Shown here one piece after another: positions 26,866-35,955 of a stretch of DNA of 64,000 nucleotides. The first letter of the stretch is position 1; each line of letters opens with the position of its first letter. The DNA comes from Vibrio agarilyticus (GTDB lineage: Bacteria; Pseudomonadota; Gammaproteobacteria; Enterobacterales; Vibrionaceae). Location of the stretch: positions 62,001 through 126,000 of the forward strand of contig NZ_JABAIK010000002.1 in NCBI RefSeq assembly GCF_012641465.1, written 5' to 3'. Both the position numbers and the translations under genes were made by a program. The notes under the pieces were generated by a model. The model did no database searches. It had not been told where the DNA came from and saw nothing but the letters and a program-made list of their open reading frames with translations.

Positions 26866-28413
26866 CTATGTCAGACCATCAAATGCCTTAGCAAGCTCGA
26901 TAATACCCGGTTGGATGCGGTCTTTATCAATCGAGTGAAACCCAAGCCGAAAATATCGATTAGCATCGTGACTCATCGACATTTTGCTGGTTGTGAGTGG
27001 GCTTACATCATTAGATTGCCGATTCGGCTTTATTGACGTCATGAAATGCGAATGACCCGTTTCCACTAATACGCCATGCTGCGCAGCCCTAGAGACCAAC
27101 ATTTGACTGGTAACGCGATCGGGCGTTTGTAGCCACAAAGCATTGCTTAATTCATTTTTAGCGAGCCGTTCACAGTAGGGAATATACTGAGATACCGCTT
27201 CATTGATAATATTCCAGCGCTGGCGTGTATTCTCACGAAAGCGCCGCACAAAGCTGTCGTAATACCCTTGAGCAATAAAGTGCGCCATTTCCATCTGTAA
27301 TCGAGTCGGAGGATGCCGAAACATCAAACGGCGCAGCGCTCGCAGCTCATAAATCAGCTCTTCTGACGCCACAATAAAACCCAGTCTTAGCCCGGGCGCC
27401 AATATCTTTGAAAAACTACTCACATAAATCACACGACCAGATTTATCTTGCGCCTTAAGTGCGGGTGCGGGATTGAGTTCGAAATTGCTATTGGAGTCGT
27501 AATCGTCCTCGATAAGGATGGCATCGTTTCGATAGACTAAATCTAACAGCGCTTTCCGGCGCTGTGGACTCATAGTGACCCCAGTCGGCGCTTGATGGCT
27601 GGGGGTGACATAAAAGCAATCACACATTGGCGAGAGCGAATTGAGTTTGAGCCCTTCTTCATCGACTTGATGTGGATGCAATTGCGCTCCGGCCAAGCCA
27701 AATATGTTGTAAGCCTCTTTATAGCCTGGATTTTCAACCCCAACACGAGAGTTGCGATCCATTAAAAGCTGTGACAAAAGATACAAGCCATTTTGGGAAC
27801 CTATCGTTATTAATATTTCATCATTATTGGCGTGGATCCCCCTTTGGGGCAAAACTCTCGTACGAATTTGTTCCACCAAAAGCGCGACATCTTTATCCAC
27901 TTTATCGCACAGCCAACTGTGATCATGAGAGTCGGCAATAACGCGCCTTGAGGCTTCGCGCCAATGGGCAAGTGGAAATTCATCAATATAGGGCTGACCG
28001 TAGATAAATGGATATTTATAACAGCTCCACTGACTCGGTTTAACAATTCGCGGAAATTGATGGGTGTTGACCTTTATTTTACTGTGCCAATTTGGTGCAA
28101 CACTTGCACTATTTTCTTCATCGCCACTGATATGTATATCACTCTCATCGTGATTCTTTTTATAACTATCAGACAAATAATAGCCGCTTCTTGGACGGCT
28201 AACTAAATACCCATCATCAAGCAGACTTTCATAAACCAACGAGACCGTATTGCGTGACACCTTCAGCTGCTGTGACAGCTTACGGCATGAGGGCAAGGCT
28301 TGGTCCGGTACGAAAGTTCCGACTAAAATAGCGTTAACCAGATATTCGCGAACCTGTTCTTGCAGGCTTCGATTTGAGTCAAATTCAATAAAACACTGGT
28401 AGTCGATAGCCAC
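26866..28413 (-). CDS. MocR-type (GntR-aminotransferase fusion) regulator, TauR-like
   Basis: 515 residues. An N-terminal GntR winged helix (about 10-80, 'LSQQLKVSRNTVSLVYESLL') is joined by a linker to a class I aminotransferase-like domain whose PLP lysine lies in 'YVSSFSKILAPGLRLGFI'. These regulators sense amines or PLP adducts and control adjacent aminotransferase and transport genes; TauR, GabR and PdxR are examples. Position between the convergent aminotransferase and the divergent importer fits local control of both. Confidence 0.9.
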   Translation of the reverse strand: MAIDYQCFIEFDSNRSLQEQVREYLVNAILVGTFVPDQALPSCRKLSQQLKVSRNTVSLVYESLLDDGYLVSRPRSGYYLSDSYKKNHDESDIHISGDEENSASVAPNWHSKIKVNTHQFPRIVKPSQWSCYKYPFIYGQPYIDEFPLAHWREASRRVIADSHDHSWLCDKVDKDVALLVEQIRTRVLPQRGIHANNDEILITIGSQNGLYLLSQLLMDRNSRVGVENPGYKEAYNIFGLAGAQLHPHQVDEEGLKLNSLSPMCDCFYVTPSHQAPTGVTMSPQRRKALLDLVYRNDAILIEDDYDSNSNFELNPAPALKAQDKSGRVIYVSSFSKILAPGLRLGFIVASEELIYELRALRRLMFRHPPTRLQMEMAHFIAQGYYDSFVRRFRENTRQRWNIINEAVSQYIPYCERLAKNELSNALWLQTPDRVTSQMLVSRAAQHGVLVETGHSHFMTSIKPNRQSNDVSPLTTSKMSMSHDANRYFRLGFHSIDKDRIQPGIIELAKAFDGLT

Positions 28414-28617
28414 TATGTCACCTTCTTATTTTTGAGTGAAATATCACCCTTAACCGACAAAGATGTATAACAGCAAAAAATAGACCATAAATTTAATAGG
28501 TATTAATAATTAGCTGTCCCATTACGATTTTGAAATTGGCTCTACCTCATCACCCTCATAAATATCTAAATTGAAAACGTTCAAGAAAAACGTTCACAAA
28601 ATAAAAAGGATCGATAT

Positions 28618-29490
28618 ATGGGACATGGAATCAATCTAAAAAAATGGTTTTCGCTCGCGGCTATCGCTTTCGCTATGGGAACATCGGCAAACGCCATCAG
28701 TGCTGATCTTCCTGATGTATTAAAATCCGGCGTACTCAAGGTCGCAACCGAAGACAACTACTCGCCGTTTAACTATATTGCTCGAGGCAAGCCAAGTGGT
28801 ATCAACAAAGATCTTCTTGATGAGCTTCGAAAATACGCCAAATTTGACGTAAAGCAAGATATCCTCCCCTGGACAGGTCTACTCGCCTCAGTTTCCGCTG
28901 GTCAGTACGATCTTGCGCTTACAGGGGCTATCGTAACGGACGCTCGTCTGCAAGTGTTCGATTTCACCCCGCCAATTGCCTCGGCTCAGCACTACTTTCT
29001 CGCTCGCGCTAAAGATGATTCCATTTCAAGCGTGTCAGATTTAGGCGGCAAAACCGTCGGCCTTCAAGCTGGCAGCGCGCTGCTAGAGCGTTTGCCTGAA
29101 CTTGAAACCATGCTGGAAGCACAAGGAAAATCCCTCGGTAAAGTGATTGAATATCAGTCTTACCCTGAAGCTTATGCCGATCTTGCCAACGGGCGTATCG
29201 ATTACGTGATTAATAGCATTGTTTCGGTCAATGAAGTCGTCAAAACCAAATCAAAGATTTTCAAGAAAGGGGAAGCCGTCTCTGGCCCTGGTTTTGTAAG
29301 CTGGCCCGTTCCCAAACAAAATCCTGAGCTTCTGGCTTATTTAACCGATTTTTTCAAACACCTGAAAAAGACCGGTCGTCTCGCTGAACTGCAACAAAAA
29401 TGGTTCGGTGAATCGTTTGAACAACTGCCTATCGAGCCAATTACATCCGTCGAGCAATACCATTCTCTAACGGCCGTCAACCCAAGCTAG
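28618..29490 (+). CDS. ABC transporter substrate-binding protein, polar amino acid type
   Basis: 290 residues. Signal peptide (residues about 8-29), then a type 3 solute-binding fold: 'LKSGVLKVATEDNYSPFNYI', the 'GQYDLALTGA' and 'LGGKTVGLQAGSA' blocks. It delivers its ligand to the permeases that follow. Family members bind polar amino acids, opines or small amines. AAGGAT precedes the ATG. Transcribed away from the MocR-type gene with a 204-base gap that must hold the operators. The only one of four genes in the operon followed by a stable hairpin. Confidence 0.9.
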   Translation: MGHGINLKKWFSLAAIAFAMGTSANAISADLPDVLKSGVLKVATEDNYSPFNYIARGKPSGINKDLLDELRKYAKFDVKQDILPWTGLLASVSAGQYDLALTGAIVTDARLQVFDFTPPIASAQHYFLARAKDDSISSVSDLGGKTVGLQAGSALLERLPELETMLEAQGKSLGKVIEYQSYPEAYADLANGRIDYVINSIVSVNEVVKTKSKIFKKGEAVSGPGFVSWPVPKQNPELLAYLTDFFKHLKKTGRLAELQQKWFGESFEQLPIEPITSVEQYHSLTAVNPS

Positions 29491-29507
29491 TCGTCAAACG
29501 CCACCGC

Positions 29508-29534
29508 TGGGCTTGTGACTCGGTCGCAAGCCCA
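29508..29534 (+). promoter_or_regulatory. Intercistronic hairpin after the binding-protein gene
   Basis: TGGGCTTG/CAAGCCCA with an 11-base loop and no T run. In binding-protein operons such stems commonly protect the upstream message or lower read-through, so that binding protein exceeds permease. Confidence 0.55.
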
Positions 29535-29594
29535 ACGCCACGACATCAACTTGACGTTAGCCGAACCTAAACATTCAACGAGGGTGCAAACAAT

Positions 29595-30236
29595 ATGGAC
29601 TATTACGCATGGATGCAATTATTGGAGGGCGCATGGACGACAGCTTGGATCTCTGTTATTTCCATCGCGCTTGGCGTGATCATAGGCTTAATCATTGCCT
29701 TAATTAGAATGGCTAAAATCCCTTTTATCGATCCGCTTCTTGGCGCTTATGTCAGTTGGGCCCGCGCGACACCGTTAGTCACATTGGCGCTGTTCATTTT
29801 CCTTTCGTTTCCCGCTTTTGGTATCAACCTTGATAAACACTTTTCTGCCATTTTGTGCCTGACGCTCAACACCTCCGCGTTTAATGCGGAGATCTGGCGC
29901 AACGCATTTTTGAATTTTTCAAACGGGCAGCGTGAGGCCGCAGAAGCGATCGGCATGCCACGATGGGTCTACTTTCGCCGTATTATGTTTCCGCAAATGG
30001 TGATTTTTAGTCTACCCGCACTCGTCAATGAAATGTCTTTTCTTATCAAAGGTAGTCCAGCAATTGCAGTCATTGGTGTGGTCGACCTCACGCGCGTGAC
30101 TAACCGCATCGCTGCTGTGACCTATGAGCCACTTGGACCGATTTTATGTGCTGCTGCGCTTTACATGTGCATCATCGGCTTACTGATTAAGCTGCAACAT
30201 ATGGCTGAACAAAAAGCCAACCATTTAGCCGCCTAG
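29595..30236 (+). CDS. Amino acid-type ABC transporter permease 1
   Basis: 213 residues with about five transmembrane helices. The EAA loop that contacts the ATPase reads 'GQREAAEAIGMPRWVYFRRI'. 'VSWARATPLVTLALF' matches the start of the family's conserved permease core. Pairs with permease 2, whose ATG follows 11 bases after this stop. Confidence 0.9.
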   Translation: MDYYAWMQLLEGAWTTAWISVISIALGVIIGLIIALIRMAKIPFIDPLLGAYVSWARATPLVTLALFIFLSFPAFGINLDKHFSAILCLTLNTSAFNAEIWRNAFLNFSNGQREAAEAIGMPRWVYFRRIMFPQMVIFSLPALVNEMSFLIKGSPAIAVIGVVDLTRVTNRIAAVTYEPLGPILCAAALYMCIIGLLIKLQHMAEQKANHLAA

Positions 30237-30247
30237 GAGAAACCAAT

Positions 30248-30913
30248 ATGAGTGAATGGCAAATCATTTGGGATCAAAAAGAGCTCTTTACCGACGGGCT
30301 GCTCACAACCGTCATACTGTTTGTCTCAGCCTCTGTGATCAGTTTTTTTATCGGGCTGGCACTATTGAGTGCGCTTGAAAATGGCAGTAACGCACTGAAA
30401 TATGGAATAAGAGGCAGTATCAACCTAATGAGAACCCTGCCATTTCTCATCCTGGCGTATTTGCTTTACTACGGTTTACCGCAAATCGGAATTCGCATGG
30501 ACGCCATCACGGCAGGGCTAGTCGCACTTTGTCTTTATCACAGTACGTACTTTTGCGAAATATTTCGTGGTGTAAGAAAAGAGATGGATGAGGGATTTAT
30601 TGAGGCGGCTCAATCTTGCGGCTTTTCAAAATTTAAGATTTTCACTCGCGTCATTGCGCCCAGTGTCCTGTTTAAATCGGTACCACTGATTGCCAACCAG
30701 CTCATCATTTGTCTCAAAGACACCGCGTTTTTGAGCATTATTACCGTCAGCGAAATCACCGCAGCGGCCAACAGTATTCAGTCAACTTACTTTATTCCGC
30801 TCAACGCCTTTATCGTCGCCATAGGCTTATATTGGATGGTCAGTATTACAGTTGAACAAATAACAAAACTCGCACTGAGCAAAGTGCAGCAACGAGGGCT
30901 AAGTCATGCTTAA
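30248..30913 (+). CDS. Amino acid-type ABC transporter permease 2
   Basis: 221 residues, five or so transmembrane helices, with 'NLMRTLPFLILAYLLYYGLP' and the EAA loop 'EGFIEAAQSCGFSKFKIFTR'. It forms the heteromeric channel with permease 1. AGGAGA precedes the ATG. The stop overlaps the ATPase gene start by 8 bases. Confidence 0.9.
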   Translation: MSEWQIIWDQKELFTDGLLTTVILFVSASVISFFIGLALLSALENGSNALKYGIRGSINLMRTLPFLILAYLLYYGLPQIGIRMDAITAGLVALCLYHSTYFCEIFRGVRKEMDEGFIEAAQSCGFSKFKIFTRVIAPSVLFKSVPLIANQLIICLKDTAFLSIITVSEITAAANSIQSTYFIPLNAFIVAIGLYWMVSITVEQITKLALSKVQQRGLSHA

Positions 30914-31862
30914 ACAATCGGTTGATACCACACCTGAAATCCCAGAATGCTCGCATAAAGCGTGCGCCGAGCTGCATCTCTTCGATTCGGCAAGCCGTGA
31001 CCATGTCGAAATGAAAGATTCTGCACAAACCCCAAATCCAGATCCAGATCCAGATCCAGATCCAGATCCGCAAAACTCAATCATCAAAATCACAAATCTG
31101 TCAAAGCAGTTTGATGGCATCGAAGTTCTCAGAGACATCAACCTCAATATCAAAAAAGGCGAAGTGGTCAGTATTCTTGGTTCGTCAGGTTCAGGTAAAT
31201 CTACCTTACTGCGGTGCATCAATTGGTTAGAGCAGCCAGAGCGCGGCGCTATCTACATTGGTGATAAACGTATCGGCGTTGATGCTGATACTAATAAGCC
31301 GGCCAAATATAAGGAGTTGGCTAAAATGCGCCAACGTATTGGCATGGTGTTTCAAAGCTTCAACTTGTGGCCACACCTTACGGTTAAACAAAACGTGATG
31401 GAAGCGCTCATCCACGTCAAGCATTGGTCAAAAGCGGCTGCGGAAGAGATGGCTGAAACTCAACTGAAAAAAGTGGGCATGTCGCACAAGCTCGACAGCT
31501 ATCCCAACATGCTTTCAGGCGGGCAAAAGCAGCGAGTCGCCATTGCTCGTGCATTAGCGATGGAGCCCGAAGTACTGCTTTTTGATGAGCCAACATCTGC
31601 GCTTGACCCAGAGTTAGTCGATGAAGTTCTCACCGTGATGAAAACTCTTTCAAAAGAGGGCTACACCATGGTGATTGTCACCCATGAAATGGAATTCGCG
31701 CGTCAAGTCTCTGATCAAGTCGTCTTTCTCGAGAAAGGCATTTTGATTGAAAAGAATCCGCCGGAGAAATTTTTCACCAGCCCAGATTCGATACGAGTGC
31801 GCCAATTTTTAAAACTGGATCTCGACCCAGCTGACTCGAGAATATATACCCAAACAACTTGA
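30906..31862 (+). CDS. Amino acid-type ABC transporter ATP-binding protein with Asp-Pro repeat extension
   Basis: 318 residues. The ATPase core starts near residue 60: Walker A 'GSSGSGKST', signature 'LSGGQKQR', Walker B '[12 protein letters not shown]' and the switch histidine in 'IVTHEM'. Family members are about 245-260 residues; here an N-terminal extension of about 58 residues holds a run of five and a half Asp-Pro pairs, encoded by a 6-base tandem repeat (31036-31069). GAGGG precedes the ATG at 30906. The C-terminal 'YTQTT' and stop are supplied by the ERIC starting at 31846. Confidence 0.9.
   Translation: MLKQSVDTTPEIPECSHKACAELHLFDSASRDHVEMKDSAQTPNPDPDPDPDPDPQNSIIKITNLSKQFDGIEVLRDINLNIKKGEVVSILGSSGSGKSTLLRCINWLEQPERGAIYIGDKRIGVDADTNKPAKYKELAKMRQRIGMVFQSFNLWPHLTVKQNVMEALIHVKHWSKAAAEEMAETQLKKVGMSHKLDSYPNMLSGGQKQRVAIARALAMEPEVLLFDEPTSALDPELVDEVLTVMKTLSKEGYTMVIVTHEMEFARQVSDQVVFLEKGILIEKNPPEKFFTSPDSIRVRQFLKLDLDPADSRIYTQTT
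31036..31069 (+). repeat. Hexanucleotide tandem repeat (ATCCAG)n
   Basis: Five full ATCCAG units and a partial sixth inside the ATPase gene. The unit is a multiple of three, so copy changes alter protein length without a frameshift. Confidence 0.9.
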
Positions 31863-31982
31863 AGATGCAGGTAGGCGACAAGCGAGCAAAGCCTCTGAGC
31901 ACTTCGTGAACATAGATAAACTATGTGATGAGGTTTGTGAGTGCCAGTCAACACCGCTGCAACTTCAAGTGGGACGGGTATA
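31846..31982 (+). repeat. ERIC element 8 (complete, 137 bp)
   Basis: TATACCC to GGGTATA with well-kept arms, close in sequence to element 1. Its first 17 bases encode the end of the ABC ATPase. Confidence 0.92.
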
Positions 31983-32096
31983 GCAAACACTCACACATGC
32001 AGCTTGTGTAAGTGAACAAGCTGCATTGAATTACCATCTTACCCCGTTTTTCATAGCGCTGTTTGTAAAGTGAACTATTGACTCGCCCAAGATCAT

Positions 32097-32894
32097 TCAA
32101 ACCGGTGCGGTTAGGCGATTTTTATATTGTTCCGGAGTCAGACCCGAATATTTCTTAAACATGGCGATAAAGGGGCTGGCTTGATTGTAACCGAGCGTCA
32201 ACGCAACCTCTTTGACGGTTTGCCCTTTTCGAAGCAACTCCATCGAGTAAAGATAACGCACACGCAAGCGCCACTCTGTAAAACTCATGCCCAACTCTGC
32301 TTGGCAATATCGTGCCAGCGTTCGCTCTGTGGTGTGAACCCTATCAGCCCACTCTTTCAAACTGGTGTTATCGGTAGGGGCTTCTTCAACAGCGGCCAAA
32401 ATGGGGGCAAGATATTTATGATCCGAGGTTGGCAGAAAGTGCCGCTGAGATTCTCGTGTCGCCAATTGATCCAGCATTACTTGAACCAAGCGTTTGTCCG
32501 CCTCAGTCTCGGCGACATTAATCGCTCGATGACGAAAATCTTCCACTATGGCTTGCACAATCGGCGTCACTTTAATTAAGCTGGTTTGAGAAGGAAATTC
32601 GCCAGTGAGTGGAATTGCAATATTGAGCGAGCAATATTCAAGCGGCCGACGATTAAAACTGCAGTGCATCACGCCCGGCGGCACCCAAATCGCCAAATGA
32701 GGTGGCGCGAGAAATCGGGTACCTTGAACATCCATTTCTAAAATACCACCGCTGATAAGCTGCACTTGGCCCCATGGGTGGCTATGTACTCGTGTTTCTG
32801 TGTTGGATAGAAAAGCTTCAAAATTCATAAACACATCAGAGGGTGCTGCGTGAATTGATAACGAGGGGTGAAGTGTTCTTTTGGCTTTTCTCAA
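32097..32894 (-). CDS. NimR-like AraC-family regulator
   Basis: About 265 residues. Cupin part with 'HSHPWGQVQLISGG' and 'FLAPPHLAIWVPPGVMHCSF', then an AraC double helix-turn-helix including 'LKEWADRVHTTERTLARYC' and 'VKEVALTLGYNQASPFIAMF'. It resembles E. coli NimR (YeaM), which controls a divergent drug exporter, and here too the neighbour is a divergent exporter. The frame is open to 33158, with an ATG at 32990 only three bases from the divergent start. A TTG at 32894 with AGGAAG before it gives 265 residues (NimR about 273) and leaves room for promoters, so I prefer it. Confidence 0.75.
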   Translation of the reverse strand: MRKAKRTLHPSLSIHAAPSDVFMNFEAFLSNTETRVHSHPWGQVQLISGGILEMDVQGTRFLAPPHLAIWVPPGVMHCSFNRRPLEYCSLNIAIPLTGEFPSQTSLIKVTPIVQAIVEDFRHRAINVAETEADKRLVQVMLDQLATRESQRHFLPTSDHKYLAPILAAVEEAPTDNTSLKEWADRVHTTERTLARYCQAELGMSFTEWRLRVRYLYSMELLRKGQTVKEVALTLGYNQASPFIAMFKKYSGLTPEQYKNRLTAPV

Positions 32895-32993
32895 ACTTGT
32901 CTTCCTATCGCGCTTGATGTCGTTCCAGTGATACTTCTCATTATAAAGACGTGTCAAACTAGCTTTCAATCCCAAAATCGCGATATTCATCAC

Positions 32994-33905
32994 ATGATCT
33001 ACCTTCTTCCGCTGATCACTGTTTTTATTTGGGGCGGTAACGCCATTGTCAACAAAATGGCCGCCGCTACAATTGATCCCGGCGCAATGAGTTTTCATCG
33101 TTGGTTGGTTGCCATGTTGATCATGACGCCATTTTGCCTGCCCAAAGTGCTCAAACACTGGCCAACAATTCGGCCATATTTATCAAAGCTCGCCATTTTG
33201 GCGTTGCTTGGCATGGCGATTAACCAATCGTTAGGTTATTACGCAGGGCTTACCACCAGCGCCTCTAACATGGCGTTAATTTCTTCGCTGGTGCCGTTAA
33301 TTAGCGTCTTTTTCGCGGTGCCTTTGCTCAAAAAGCGCCTCTCTAAACTCACTCTTTGCGGCGCAAGCATTTCGCTTTGGGGGCTGGCTTACATGCTGGG
33401 AAAAGGCGATGTCATGTTTATTTTTCACCAAGCCCCCACGCAAGGCGATGTTCTCATGGTGATCACCGCAGTTGTCTATGCGGCCTATTGCGTGCTATTG
33501 AAAAAATGGAAAATGCCGCTCAGCAATTGGACCCTCATCTATATGCAGGGATTCTTTGCTATGGTGATGCTCGCGCCGTTATGTCTTCTCAGTGACGACA
33601 TTATTCCGTCTAATGCGGCTCTGCCACTCATCTTTTACGCGGCGCTCGGCGCTTCGGTCATTGCGCCTTGGTTGTGGATTCAAGCCATCGACAAAATCGG
33701 CCCGGAATCTACCTCAATGTTTATGAATTTGCTGCCTGTGGTTGCCGTCACGCTTGCAACCACCTTCCTCGGCGAAACATTCCATCGCTACCATTTAGTC
33801 GGTGGACTTATGGTGATCACAGGGGTCATCCTGTCACAAATTAAATGGCGCACAAAGCGTCATCACATCAATCCCAAAGATACTACGCCGACCCCGCAAC
33901 CTTAA
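32994..33905 (+). CDS. EamA/DMT-family transporter
   Basis: About 303 residues with ten transmembrane segments in two EamA repeats ('FIWGGNAIVNKMAA' and 'GDVLMVITAVVYAAYCVLLK'). Members export amino acids, metabolites or drugs. The first 42 codons of the open frame (from 32868) overlap the divergent regulator and are not hydrophobic, so the ATG at 32994 is chosen although no Shine-Dalgarno is clear. Likely controlled by the NimR-like neighbour. Confidence 0.85.
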   Translation: MIYLLPLITVFIWGGNAIVNKMAAATIDPGAMSFHRWLVAMLIMTPFCLPKVLKHWPTIRPYLSKLAILALLGMAINQSLGYYAGLTTSASNMALISSLVPLISVFFAVPLLKKRLSKLTLCGASISLWGLAYMLGKGDVMFIFHQAPTQGDVLMVITAVVYAAYCVLLKKWKMPLSNWTLIYMQGFFAMVMLAPLCLLSDDIIPSNAALPLIFYAALGASVIAPWLWIQAIDKIGPESTSMFMNLLPVVAVTLATTFLGETFHRYHLVGGLMVITGVILSQIKWRTKRHHINPKDTTPTPQP

Positions 33906-33912
33906 AATTTGA

Positions 33913-33949
33913 ATGCGTATCGCGAAAATCGAGCTTTAGCGATACGCAT
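33913..33949 (+). terminator. Hairpin after the EamA gene
   Basis: An 11-bp perfect stem ATGCGTATCGC/GCGATACGCAT with a 15-base loop starts eight bases past the stop. The run of T after it is weak. Confidence 0.6.
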
Positions 33950-34025
33950 CGTTCACTTTTGTCATCGAAAGTTCATCTTCGTTTGCTTAAATGCCACAAG
34001 CCGAGAAACACCAGCTACGTATTTT

Positions 34026-34298
34026 GTGAACACCATTCCCATTACATTAAATGAGCGCACTTTAGCGAATTTGAATTCAGTCGAGTACCAATGGGTGCGA
34101 CAACTGTGTCAAAGCGGATACTCCGATGAGGAGATCCATCGATACATTCAAGTTTGCTTTGGTGGTGATGATACCTTTGCCGACTTATTGCGCAAAGTTG
34201 CGATAAAACAGACCAGTCATTACACCTTGCTGCAGTATCTTGGTTGGGCTCCGTCCAGTCGAGAGTTCGCACTCGCCAAGGCGCGAACCTGCTGCTAG
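34026..34298 (+). CDS. Hypothetical 90-residue protein
   Basis: Frame open from 33909, but its first part overlaps the EamA terminator hairpin. From a GTG at 34026 it reads 'VNTIPITLNERTLANLNSVEYQ', a helical soluble protein with 'GYSDEEIHRYI' and 'LLQYLGWAPSSREF'. Composition looks coding and a terminator follows. No ribosome site is strong and I recognise no family. Confidence 0.45.
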   Translation: MNTIPITLNERTLANLNSVEYQWVRQLCQSGYSDEEIHRYIQVCFGGDDTFADLLRKVAIKQTSHYTLLQYLGWAPSSREFALAKARTCC

Positions 34299-34303
34299 TA
34301 CAC

Positions 34304-34335
34304 AGTACCAAACCAATTTTGGCTTGGTACTTTTC
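34304..34335 (+). terminator. Terminator before the polysaccharide genes
   Basis: AGTACCAA/TTGGTACT with an inner GCC/GGT-type pairing, followed by TTTTCTC. Confidence 0.65.
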
Positions 34336-34521
34336 TCACTCTTTCCCTTCAAGCGCCACCCCTTATGATGAGTTTTTACTTATCTTATCCCCATCAAATT
34401 CATGCTTTATTCCCCTCATCAAACACAAAACCGTTTATACAATTCAAGGGCAACACCTTTTTGATGATGTATGACACTTTCGGGTGAAAGCCGCATCACT
34501 CACGGATCGATGGAACGGATT

Positions 34522-35916
34522 ATGGATAAAAAAAGCTTCATTCGCTCACACGAGTCTGAATTTGCCTTTCTCTATCGGCTATTTGATCTTGCGATTATTC
34601 TTGGTTTGATGATCGTGTTCGCAACAAACTCCACCACTCAACTGACCAAAGATCACTTATTGGTCGCCTTTATTGCCGGTTTGCTCTTTTTACTCTTTTC
34701 CGAGAGCGCACAGCTCTACCGCTCTTGGCGCACCAATACCATTCAAAAGCAATTGCTGATAGCGGCCTCAGCCTGGCTTGCCACTTGTCTCATTCTTGCC
34801 AGCGGTCTCTACTTTCTGCAAGAGTTTCATCAATACACCACCTTGTTCTGGTGGATGATCGTGACACCTTTGGCATTGATAAGCTGGCGTTTAGGTTTTC
34901 GTCGTATTTTGTCACGTATGCGCCAACGCGGCTTTAACACTCGCAAAGCGATTATTATTGGGCAGACAGCCCATGGCCTCACTCTTGCGCAAGAGCTGGC
35001 TCACCACGGCGAACATGGCGTGATTTTCGATGGTTTTTACGATGAGCGCCTGCGTGATCGCCTTGCCAATGAACCCAATTACCCACTTGAAGGCAGTATC
35101 GAACAAGCGTTGATTCGAGCTAAAAATGGCGAGGTTGACTATGTCTATATTGCGCTTCCGATGCATGCCAAAGAACGAATTGCGAAGTTTCTGCGCGATT
35201 TTTCTGACACGACCGCCAACACCTATCTGTTACCCGATTTTTTTACTTACAATCTGCTGCACTCTCGCTGGGATCAAATCGGTGCAGTGCAAACCCTCAG
35301 CGTTTATGACACGCCATTTGAAGGGGTTTCTTCGGTGATAAAACGCTTAGAAGATATTGTGTTATCGAGTCTAATTTTGCTGCTGATCTCGCCACTATTG
35401 CTACTGATTGCAGCAGCCGTCAAGCTGACCTCAAAAGGACCGGTGATCTTCAAGCAGCATCGCTATGGCCTTGATGGCCGCAAAATCGATGTATGGAAAT
35501 TCCGCTCTATGGTCACACAAGAGCAGGGAGATGATGTCAAGCAAGCCACCCGCAACGATCCGCGAGTGACACCATTGGGCGCGTTTCTGCGCCGCACCTC
35601 GCTGGATGAATTACCGCAATTTTTCAATGTGCTTCAAGGCACCATGTCAATTGTCGGCCCTCGCCCTCATGCGGTGGCACACAACGAGCAATATCGCCAT
35701 ATCGTTGAACGCTACATGCTAAGGCATAAAGTAAAACCAGGTATTACCGGTTGGGCGCAGGTGAATAATTTGCGTGGTGAAACAGACACCTTAGACAAGA
35801 TGGAGCAGAGAGTGAAGTTTGACCTCGACTACATTCATCATTGGTCTATTTGGATGGATCTTAAAATCATATTCATGACCATTTTCAAAGGGTTCACTGG
35901 CTCGAATGCGTATTAA
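34522..35916 (+). CDS. Undecaprenyl-phosphate sugar-1-phosphate transferase (WcaJ type)
   Basis: About 464 residues. Four or five N-terminal transmembrane helices, a Rossmann-like middle ('KAIIIGQTAHGLTLAQEL'), a fifth helix (about 290-310) and the C-terminal catalytic domain with 'FKQHRYGLDGRKIDVWKFRS', 'RTSLDELPQFFNVL' and 'SIVGPRPHAV'. It starts exopolysaccharide repeat-unit assembly by moving glucose- or galactose-1-phosphate to undecaprenyl phosphate. The ATG at 34522 has GGAACGGA before it. Followed by Wza-like and VanZ-like genes, but none of the other genes of a complete polysaccharide locus is present. Confidence 0.88.
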   Translation: MDKKSFIRSHESEFAFLYRLFDLAIILGLMIVFATNSTTQLTKDHLLVAFIAGLLFLLFSESAQLYRSWRTNTIQKQLLIAASAWLATCLILASGLYFLQEFHQYTTLFWWMIVTPLALISWRLGFRRILSRMRQRGFNTRKAIIIGQTAHGLTLAQELAHHGEHGVIFDGFYDERLRDRLANEPNYPLEGSIEQALIRAKNGEVDYVYIALPMHAKERIAKFLRDFSDTTANTYLLPDFFTYNLLHSRWDQIGAVQTLSVYDTPFEGVSSVIKRLEDIVLSSLILLLISPLLLLIAAAVKLTSKGPVIFKQHRYGLDGRKIDVWKFRSMVTQEQGDDVKQATRNDPRVTPLGAFLRRTSLDELPQFFNVLQGTMSIVGPRPHAVAHNEQYRHIVERYMLRHKVKPGITGWAQVNNLRGETDTLDKMEQRVKFDLDYIHHWSIWMDLKIIFMTIFKGFTGSNAY

Positions 35917-35955
35917 ACCGCCCCAGCCGAGTTGCCGTTAAAAAGGAAAGTTATT

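Noticed and set aside
30846-31222. Minus-strand frames with Gly-Ser or Ile-Trp repeats
   Set aside because: Antisense readings of the ATCCAG tandem repeat in the ABC ATPase gene.
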